This document shows, piece by piece, positions 55,976 to 64,000 of a DNA stretch of 64,000 bases. The notes under the pieces were generated by a model. The model did not search any database. It was not told the DNA's origin and was given only the letters and a program-made list of their open reading frames with translations. Each line of letters opens with the position of its first letter. Position 1 is the stretch's first letter. A program made the position numbers and the translations under genes. Source of the DNA: Heliocybe sulcata (Eukaryota > Basidiomycota > Agaricomycetes > Gloeophyllales > Gloeophyllaceae); assembly GCA_004369045.1 (NCBI GenBank), contig ML213508.1, positions 773,748 through 837,747 of the forward strand. The letters run 5' to 3'.

Positions 55976-57430
55976 CTAGGCCTTAGACCTCGATGAGAGA
56001 GCATACTCATCGCTTGCGCGGCGAACCGGGTTGTACGCGGTCTTCAATAGGTAGCCGGGATGTAGGATGTTCAATGTATAGGAGGCTAGCACGATCATGG
56101 CTCCATCGAGGACATCTGAAGAAAGTTAAGCGGCACTGCTGGTAGGGAACGTAATGGATGTACGCACTGAAGTACACCTGGGTGGAGATAATGGGCCCGT
56201 TCCATCCGTCTGACAGTTCGACCGTACGATATACCGATCTGGGAAGGCACGTACGTCAGACTAAAACCAGTGGAATGTCTTGGGGACGTACCGGATGAAA
56301 ATAAAGATCGTGCTGAGCACAAGTTCTAAAATCATCATCTGCATCTTCATGTCAAGTGCTGCACGGGGCTGCAATTTGTTCGGGTCAGCCATAGAGGATG
56401 TGGAACCCGTCGAGGACAGCGGTGCAGCGCGAAGCGGCTTGTTGCTGTAGAAACGGAAGAGGAACTCGCTCGCGCAAGCCACGTAGACACAGATAGCAGC
56501 TGAACACGGTATGAAAATCCACGAAATAGGGAACCTAGGTGCGACGTACCCATCTGGAAGACTATGCCTGCAAGCATGATATGACCTCCCTGATAAATGG
56601 TAACGTCAGTGAGCGCTAAAATGAGAGTAGCAGCGACAATCATGCCTTGTCCGGTCTCTCCTGCTTGTTGACCTCCTTCGTTGCGACAGCGCCTCCCAAT
56701 GCTTGTACAACGAGAGCAATCGCGTCCTACAAGAGCGAAATGAGTTTATCTGTTCCAAGATCTGGAGACGTCCCAACTACTCACACAGCTGCAAAAGATG
56801 ATCGTATCTATCAATTGCCCCGTTAGCTCATTCGTAAGCGGGAGGCGCCTCCTACTACTCACAAGACCTAGCGCCGAGTCGACTGTACTGACTCCCTAGA
56901 CGCTCGATTATCTTTCCGAGGATGACGAAGTTCGCAGCAACCAGGGGCGTGGGTGCGATGATAGTAGCTGTTATTCTGTCGAGAGGACGCAGAATGAATA
57001 CCCATATGACGAGTGACACGAATAACACGTACTGAATAAGGTAAGGATTTAGAGAGTAAGGGTTCCCACTTGAAATGGTTCTCGCGACCCAGCCGATGAC
57101 TTCGGCGATGCATGCCAAGACGGCGGTAGGCAGCAGCCACCACATCCTGTAGGCGATAGCTTCGCCCAGATGGATCACTGCGGGAGGCCATAGTATAAGC
57201 TGACACGTAGGAAGAGGTCTATATGTTAAGAAGTGCACGGACCTCCAGAGACACTAAACAAAACGACGAGAAGAACGCATACCCATTTTGTCGGCACATA
57301 GTGATATGGATTTTGCTTGAGGGTGGTGGCAGCGATGATGGAAGCCTCTGCAACTACAATTCCTGCAGTTAGTCTCAACCAGGCAGCCAGTACGTTAGTG
57401 CCGCCCACCTGAGGAAGTAAGATTATACAT
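55976..57430 (-). CDS. RTA1-like seven-helix membrane protein
   Basis: RTA1-family proteins are fungal seven-helix proteins linked to lipid translocation and resistance to toxic lipids. The spliced frame shows the family path: MYNLTSSG, NPYHYVPTKWVCVLLVVLFS, VIHLGEAIAYRMWWLLP, EVIGWVARTISSGNP, YLIQ-ITATIIAPTPLVAANF, LGKIIERLGSQYSRLGARSY, TIIFCSC-DAIALVVQALGG, GGHIMLAGIVFQM and IRSVYRTVELSDGWNG. It ends with LDGAMIVLASYTLNILHPGY and the stop TAG at 55976-55978. Exon 1 is only 22 bases (57409-57430). About nine exons; all joins keep frame. The intron after PDK must use a GC donor (about 56645) to continue into GGHIML. Nothing is missing, so it is probably functional. Substrate unknown. Confidence 0.88.
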
Positions 57431-58591
57431 GATGATGGTGGTGGATGGGGCACAGCGACCGAGGCGTGGCCCTTAAATACAAGCCCGTAGGAGACGCTTG
57501 GCGATAATCAAAACGCGGCATGGATGCTATCCGCCGGCGCTTTCTGTTGGACCACGCGAGGAGACTCGTAATCGCTGTTACTTCAACTACAGAATAAATG
57601 CAAGAATAGTGGTGGACGAAGCGCAAGAAGCCCCGTGGTGGCTGTGCTCCGAGCCCTACTTGGCCACGCTTACGCCAATGCCAGTTGTCCTCGGTCCTAC
57701 GTAGCACCGAGGTGTATCTTGCAGCGCTCTCTTCCTCCAGCGCACAACACAAGACTGCGTGAGATAGAAGAGTCAGTTTAGCGACGGGCCCTCTCCCCCG
57801 GAGGGAGTTCCCTGAATATTGCCTCTGGATATATAATCGGTGGACTGACCTCAGAATCCTATAGGATCGGAAGAAGGCGTCCATAAAATCGGCAAGGCGA
57901 TTGGCTGTCCAGTCTCTGCGTCGTTAATCCTGACTCCTGCATGCGAGGCGTCCTAGAGATTTTCCGGGCGAGTGGCCTATGGCGACGCATTCAAACATTC
58001 GTTGCCTGACCAAGCGGAGGATAATGTCACTTGCCGTAGCCATGCTCTGGGACTGTATTCGTCTGTTGCTGGAGCGTAAAAGTGCTTGCCCAAGGCGAAA
58101 GGCAAGGTTGTTTGGTGTTGCCACACCAATGGCGTCGGCGGTCCTAGAAACCGAGTCAGATGCCCTGGTACTGTACCCAGAGCTCAGCCTGAAACGCTGG
58201 GGCCTCAAGCAGCTGAGCAAAACCGTTCTCCAACCCGAGATACAGTGCGGACTCACCAAGCATGTTTAGGGAGAAGGCAGCGACATTAGATGCATGTCTC
58301 TCATATCCGCCGCATATCCCTAAACTGATATCGCCATAACAGAAATTGCCTTCGTATGGAGTCCCTTTACCTGGTTAGTGGCGCAACTGCATGATTGCTC
58401 CAGAAAAGGTGGATCAATCCACGAACCACCTAAACTCGTCCTGGTTAGGGTCACAAATGCAGGTCGTCGGGGATTCCAGCATCGCCCCTTGCCGATTTGC
58501 ACACGAGGGTAATTTTAAGCCAGTCCGAGGTAGTCAGCTCTTCCAAAGAAACGTACTCAATAGATACTCAATATAATACACGAGGACATGA
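57431..58591. other. Intergenic stretch, no gene seen
   Basis: Frames up to about 150 codons overlap on both strands without motif support. The part next to 57430 is the promoter of the RTA1-like gene. No further feature supported. Confidence 0.45.
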
Positions 58592-59481
58592 CTACTCCCG
58601 TTGTACAAGGGCGAATAGCCCTAGGACGCCCAACAACAGGTACTTTAGCTTTGGGAAGTCGTTCTGCCATGAGTGCTCGAGTTAGCGCGGTATTGACAAG
58701 GGAGATCGGACAGCATACCATTGCAATGGTGACGTATCCGACGTATGGTAAAAACCTGACCAGCAGACGGACTTATTAGCAAGACGTCCGCACGGGCACC
58801 CAGAGCCGCAAGACTTAATGAAAGCAGTCCGGATTCAGGCCACAACTCAGAAGGACTCACCCGCGAACTTTTCCGACAACATGTCTACGTTCTAGCCAAT
58901 CCAACCCATTATACAAATCAATATCATCCACGGGGTTATTGTCGCCTTTCGTGAGTAGCAACTGCTCAACCTCCGGATCGCTCTCCATGGCCCTTAGCAC
59001 AGCACCCTTCTCCTCGTCCGTAATCTCCTTTGCCATAGCGGCCTTCGACCTGGACGACTTGCGGTTCACGCCGCGCACCTCGAGTATTCGATGAACGATC
59101 GGAATTGGGCTGCCAGGGACTTTATAGACGGTAATGTCGCCAGTATGGTAAGGCGTGTTTGGAGGATTGGTGAGGAAGAGAAGGTCGCCGCGGTAGAAAG
59201 CCGGTTCCATGGATCCACTGTGCAGAGTCAGTCATGCCGTCAGTTGCCCGGATAGTTCTCGACGGACCTGAGCACAACCACAATCGGACTCTCTGTGTTT
59301 GTGACCAGACCGAGTCCTTTCCACATCATGAGACCTGACGCGATTACCGAAGCGAAGTTCAGCAGTTGCAAGAGGACCTGTAACGATTGTCAGAGATACC
59401 CGACTCACGGTGATGAGTACGCGAATGTCATACCCCTCTGACCCCAAGTCTGCGAAACGCCTTCAGCTCGTCCGCAAACAT
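58592..59481 (-). CDS. SEC11: Signal peptidase complex catalytic subunit SEC11
   Basis: SEC11 is the ER signal peptidase that removes leader peptides from secreted proteins. The protein starts [16 protein letters not shown] (ATG 59479-59481), then [19 protein letters not shown] (membrane helix) and [19 protein letters not shown] with the catalytic Ser in [14 protein letters not shown] carries the catalytic His and [13 protein letters not shown] the Asp-containing box. Downstream, [34 protein letters not shown] gives the C-terminal region, ending ALVQRE at TAG 58592-58594. Six exons; the last is 58592-58663. All joins are in phase, including VRG|GTATGA to CAG|GTCCTC. A 30-residue insert rich in charged residues ([19 protein letters not shown]) is present before KGDN, normal for fungi. 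Confidence 0.95.
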
Positions 59482-59929
59482 GCTGTGCGGTTGGGGTGAT
59501 GAGGCCTGAGGTGAGGAATGTAAGCAAGACTGAAGCTTAGCGCTAAACTGAGGATACTACTTGGTGCAGCCACCGCGTCGACGTGTATTGATCGTATGCA
59601 CACGCCACACTCGGATTTGGTATGAAACTTCCCTCCTGAACCGCATGTTATTTTCGTGAAATTTATGGACCTGGATCTGGGATGTTATTGCCTCTGTTCA
59701 CTGCGTCGGCTATAGACTGCATGCCTTGGGCGCTCAGCTTTAATAGGTCCTTGGGGAAATCATTCGGAGATGCGAGATCTTCAGGCTGCTCTTGTTCGCC
59801 GTGCTTATGGTGGTCTCGGGCGCGAAAACGCGTCATTGACTACTGCGTACAACTAGCTGACCTCCACTCGCGGGCTGTGGTCATTCACTACTTCCTGAAG
59901 CTCGTTCAGCCTAGTAAGATTGAATCCTA

Positions 59930-62159
59930 ATGTCTTTCGTCGCAGCTTCGGTCTCCTTCGCCATCGTTCTGATTGGGTTCACTGCGATATTGAATCGTCT
60001 CGTTCAAGAGGCCTCTCGACTCAAGGAGCTTCCAGGTCCACCGTCCCCGAGTAGAATAGCGGGTCATGCCCTTGACCTCCAGTTAGCGCCTGTCGGTACC
60101 CGTTACCCTGCATGGGCAAAGGAATATGGCCGCACATACAGGCTCCATGGAGCATTTACGGTGAACACTTTCTTAACATTTACGACATCTGACTGACGAG
60201 GCTCCCTAGGAACGCCACCTCGTACTGGGCGACCCGAAAGGCATATCTCATGTTTTATCTACAAGAGCGTCAAACTACGTCCGCCCTAATACGGACCGCA
60301 TTGTCCTTGGACTTTGGGTATGTTTGGTGCTGCGCGTATAAACCTGCCTTTGACGGGCAATTTCAGTTTGGACAAGGTTTATTTACGGCGGAAGGTAAGC
60401 CGGCGTCGCCTGCTGTGTGAGCTGCTACTTAATCACCAGAACAGGCGACGAGCACGCTAAGCAGAGGAAAATTCTGAATCCGGCTTTCACGTAGGTAGTA
60501 TTCGTTCAGGATGAGAAGAGGATTTACTGTCGCCTCGTTAGGTACCAGTCGATCCAAGACATCTCACATATATTTCAACAACTTGGTGACAGAGTGAGCT
60601 TCTCTATACGTAGTTGGCGCTATTAAATCACTCACGCTTTCAACAGCTTATACAACAATGGGAGACAGCCTTAGCCGACAAGGACTCTACAACATTCGAC
60701 ATCGCACCTGCTCTCCATGCTTTAACGTGCGCATTCTCCCTATAATTTGGGTACCAATAGTAACTGCCTCCCTCAGACTGGATGCTATAAGCATGAGCAT
60801 GTTCATGCACGATACCAGCACAACGTCAGGTTCCGTGCCAATCTCGGATCTGCTTCATAACATCACCAACGCGCCCAGAGGCAACATGCTCACTCTGTTT
60901 CTTGGGAGTATCGTGTCAATGTTCCCGCACCTCCTTAGCCTCCCATCTCCGATGAAGAAGTGGGCGACCACCCTGAGAGGAGAGCTCGGGAAAATTGCAG
61001 AAAGCGTGTGGAGTGGCACGAAGAACGATATTGGTCTTGATGCGAAGTTACTGAAATTGCTCAGTGAAATCTGTTTCATTGCTGCGGAAGTGCTTTGGAA
61101 GTGCTGAACTGAATTACAGATGATCGAGGAGAGCAGTTAGACAAGGAACAGGTCATTGCGAATGTGAGTCTCTACGATTACCAGGTAGCTTGACATTGAC
61201 GGCAGCTCAACAGATAATCGGCGTACTCTTCGCCGGTTCTGAATCTTCAGCCAACGTCATATCTGTGAGACTGTCTTTTACAATGGAACTGCACAACCTC
61301 AACCCTACCAGGAGACATTGTACGAGTTAGGGCGCCATCAGCATGTCCAACAGAAGCTAAGACTGGAACTCTTGGAATTCGAGCAAGCATCCGGGCATGC
61401 AGCTTCGTTCGACGACCTCATGAATCCAGCTACTCTGCCTTACATCGATGCAGTTATTCGTGAGGCTCTGAGATTGAAGGCTGTGCTCATGGATATCGCC
61501 CGCGTTGTGAGTACCTATCCACTCCGTCCTTCGAGATGCGCATCCTGATTGACATCTATGATAATTCAAGGCTGTGGCGGACGATATTATCCCTCTGCAG
61601 TTTCCCGTAGCGGGCACCGGCGCGACCTCTGTGCGGGTAGAGGCAGGACAGTCTGTTATGATACCAGTCCGAGATGGTATCAACAGTGATGAGGGAATTT
61701 GGGGAAGCGATGCCCGCGAATTCCGTCCTGAGAGGTGGCTTGATAATGATATTCCGGAAGCTGTGGCGTCTATCCAAGCTCAAGGCCACACATTGACCTT
61801 TGGACATGGGTACGCGCTGGCATACATCATCTACTGCATGGACTGCATCTAACAGAGCCACAGACCTAAGGTGTGCTTAGGGCGAACGTTCGGTGAGTGA
61901 CAATTCACGAATATCTTCGTCGACGCTGAGGTGTCGGCAGCCATCGCAGAAATCAAGGTACGTCGTCCCCCTTGTTTCAGACGCGTTGTGATCGAAACTT
62001 TCCTAGATGGTTGTTGCGGCTGTGGTACGTCGGTTCTCTGTGGAAGACGCCGGCGTAGCTTTGGACTTCTATCACCTCGGGGGAAACACGGTCAAGCCTA
62101 AGATACGTGGTAGAGAGGAAGAAGGCGTGCAGTTGCCATTGCGCGTCAGGAGTCTCTAG
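59930..62159 (+). CDS. Cytochrome P450 monooxygenase, intact, about 13 exons
   Basis: A haem-thiolate monooxygenase anchored in the ER by an N-terminal helix (MSFVAASVSFAIVLIGFTAI, then LKELPGPPSPS). Motifs in order: GDEHAKQRKILNPAFT, the I-helix AGSESSANV, the K-helix ExxR (EALR in DAVIREALRLK), FRPERW, and the haem-binding FGHGPKVCLGRTFAIAEIK (Cys ligand). That last motif only appears when intron acceptors AGCCACAG|ACCTAAG and GTCGGCAG|CCATCGC are used. It ends LPLRVRSL, TAG 62157-62159. Other joins such as TTAAC|GTGCGC to CTCAG|ACTGG and CTCA|GTGAAA to ACAG|ATGATC also keep frame. The substrate cannot be read from the sequence. A broken relative lies at 44.4 kb. Confidence 0.93.
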
Positions 62160-62236
62160 CTTCCTCTTTCACTTGTAACCATGCATCTTTTTCTGTGTCC
62201 TTCTCCGGCACCTATCCCATCGTTGCCTCTGTCGTG

Positions 62237-62635
62237 ATGGGTTCACTGTTGTGGCTTGGAGAGTCGGAGACACGCTACCGTAAACATGGTTTCAGTGGGG
62301 CCGCTGTGACCTGTTTGGTTCCTGTGCCGATCGCTGTTTGCGTAATTATTGGTGCTCTGTTGGTATGCTATCGTGACTCATTGATCTTCCTGGTCTCTCT
62401 GACGACTTTTTGGATCTTGGGCGTCCTGATGGACTCTTCGATTCGCTGGTCCGAACTTACTGCAAGTAGGACAAGCTCGGGAGCATTGCGAAGCACTACC
62501 GCACCATATTTTTACCACGATGTTTCACCCTTGCGGCGCTCCGATCAATCAGTGGGCACGTCGGTCTTGTTTCCTAGGTTCCTTCGGGGCTTGTGGGGTC
62601 TAGTTTATCCTCCTGAAGCCTTGAGTAAGGTCTAA
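62237..62635 (+). CDS. Possible small membrane protein (doubtful)
   Basis: The frame has two hydrophobic stretches (CLVPVPIAVCVIIGALLVCY and SLIFLVSLTTFWILGVLM) and otherwise no motif. The first in-frame ATG is at 62237; upstream codons are open but without ATG. It begins 78 bases after the P450 stop, so it could equally be the P450 3' region read by chance. No intron is needed. Stop TAA 62633-62635. Low confidence. Confidence 0.25.
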   Translation: MGSLLWLGESETRYRKHGFSGAAVTCLVPVPIAVCVIIGALLVCYRDSLIFLVSLTTFWILGVLMDSSIRWSELTASRTSSGALRSTTAPYFYHDVSPLRRSDQSVGTSVLFPRFLRGLWGLVYPPEALSKV

Positions 62636-62932
62636 GCTGTGCAGTTATGATGTACGTGGTGCAACATTCACGTGAACCCCGGGCGCTCATCTGTCCCTTG
62701 CAATCGTTCAACAGAGCATCGTTTCCTCGCTAACCCAGAGAATAGGGATATCTCAGGGGGGTCTGAGCCACCACTCCGAGCTCGCCTTTGCTATGTTTTT
62801 CCGTTTCTACCACCGACTCTGAGCAGGCTCTAGAGGTTTGGCCAGTTGCTGCGCCATACCCCGTCCCTTTGTGTTCGAACTCGAGCAAGAGGTGTACAGT
62901 GTCACGGCAGCACCCAGGGGTTCGCAAGAAAC

Positions 62933-64000
62933 ATGCTATCGATATGGATTATCGGTAGCATATGGTTCAGTGTCTGCACATCTCTCGTCCGGGGGGTCAA
63001 TGTCACATTCAGTACGCCGACTGAGTGCGGCCCTATGAACATATCCTGGACAGGTGAGCGCCAACTGCGTTCTTATCTGCGTCTCCTGATATCCCTTTAC
63101 AAGGGGGACGAGCTCCGTTTCAGTTCAACTTCGTATCTGTGAGGTGCAACGGGTATGGGCGATTGATTGCTTACATATTCGATCCCAGGTATATGGAAGA
63201 CAAGTGGTCCAATCCGTTCCTTCAACTGCATATCAAGGGAGTCAAGGGTTCTATCAGACCCACCTCCCATTCTCTGCCGGGACACAGTTTGTATTTCTTC
63301 TGCAGGATGCTACCGGTTATCCGGCGGGAGGCACCTCCAGCCCAGTTACTGTTGGATCCAATGATGGCAGCCCTAACTGTGACACGGCGCCTGTTTTCCC
63401 GGACTTCACCTTTTATACGGACGACACTGTTCAGCAATGCCAGTACGTGGTATTTTAGCATCTGCTGATCATTTGTTTGAAACCCTTGTCATAGGTCATT
63501 CCAGTTCTACGACTACAATACTAATACCACGCAACCAGTAACCATAATGGTGAGTACTCTAACATATGGCGGGATACAATATTGAAGGCAAACCTGACTT
63601 GGTCAGGGTATCATCCCCGGACACCAAGTCTTTACCCTTAATCCGCCGACGGGTTCTACTACGTTTAGTTGGCTGGCCGATCTCCCGAACTTCACGAATG
63701 TAATCTTCACCATGGTGGACGCAGCTGGTCACAGAGGCGGAGTCACACAGTCCTTGATTGTTGCGCAGACGGGCAACACGGCTTGCCTCAATAGCTCCTT
63801 TCCGTCCCCGAATCCAACTGTACCGGCAGAAGTGGGTACTCTTCTGCCTTCGACGTCGTCGGCGACATCTAGCGCCAGCGCCACGTCTTCAGCGGCCAAG
63901 GTTCACCATTCGTCCGCCGCAACCCTTGCAGGGATCATCTCTGCATGCAGTCTCATGGGACTGGTCGTCCTCACGGCGGCCATAGTCATTCCTATGAGAA
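62933..64000 (+). CDS. Secreted Ser/Thr-rich single-pass membrane protein, 3' end outside window
   Basis: The product starts MLSIWIIGSIWFSVCTSLVRG (signal peptide), then an extracellular domain with many N-glycosylation sites (NVTFSTPTECGPMNISWTGG). It runs through GYPAGGTSSPVTVGSN and YNTNTTQPVTIMGIIPGHQV to NFTNVIFTMVDAAGHRGGV. A low-complexity Ser/Thr stalk (TSSATSSASATSSAAK) precedes a membrane helix (LAGIISACSLMGLVVLTAAIVI) at the window edge. Introns after about 63050 (GTGAGC) and 63131, and others near 63440 and 63550, use GT-AG and keep frame. The architecture (short ectodomain, Ser stalk, helix, cytosolic tail) is very common in mushroom genomes, resembling cell-wall sensors such as Mid2/Wsc, but I find no named domain. 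The end is not seen. Confidence 0.7.

Noticed and set aside
57978-58269. Overlapping frames on both strands upstream of SEC11's 3' end
   Set aside because: Neither strand shows a motif or a convincing splice partner.
60658-61107. 149-codon + frame inside the P450
   Set aside because: It reads through an intron of the P450 after ALHAL; the spliced form restores T-LDAISMSMF.

Overview
This window comes from a mushroom-forming basidiomycete (Agaricomycetes-type) nuclear genome. Genes are dense, on both strands, and split by many introns of about 50 bases with GT(R)AGT-like donors. There are expanded F-box, cytochrome P450, RTA1-like and HNH families, and a short CaaX-box mating-pheromone precursor of the homobasidiomycete type. 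I saw no tRNA, rRNA, CRISPR array or clear transposon. CDS spans below include introns; I worked out exon joins by eye from reading frame and splice consensus.

Left part (1-38 kb) is mostly housekeeping. It holds the 3' part of the beta-1,3-glucan synthase FKS1, a gene-poor 4.5 kb, the pheromone precursor, an uncharacterised two-helix membrane protein, a battenin (CLN3/BTN1) homologue, and the SLX1 endonuclease with a repeated acidic/basic tail. Next come three F-box genes (two are paralogues), a TDA3-like FAD oxidoreductase, a small six-cysteine secreted protein, the trifunctional folate enzyme FOL1, a small membrane protein, an HNH nuclease-domain gene with a broken partial copy behind it, and a Zn2Cys6 transcription factor. 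EMC2 closes this part.

Middle part (39.8-55.1 kb) is a young, repeatedly duplicated accessory region. An unrecognised four-exon gene (213-214 aa, called family X here) occurs in three intact copies and two 3' fragments. It alternates with small secreted proteins that carry a six-cysteine signature: two intact and two decayed in this region besides the distant copies. One 799-base block occurs twice with only two differences that I saw. A truncated P450 copy and a gene with PD-(D/E)XK-like nuclease motifs sit between the copies.

Right part (56-64 kb) has an RTA1-like seven-helix protein, the signal peptidase subunit SEC11, an intact many-exon P450 (the close relative of the broken copy at 44.4 kb) and the start of a secreted, Ser/Thr-rich single-pass membrane protein that runs off the window.

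The strongest candidate for something undescribed is the pairing of family X with the six-cysteine secreted proteins. Second is the array of SUMO-interacting-like motifs in the SLX1 tail.
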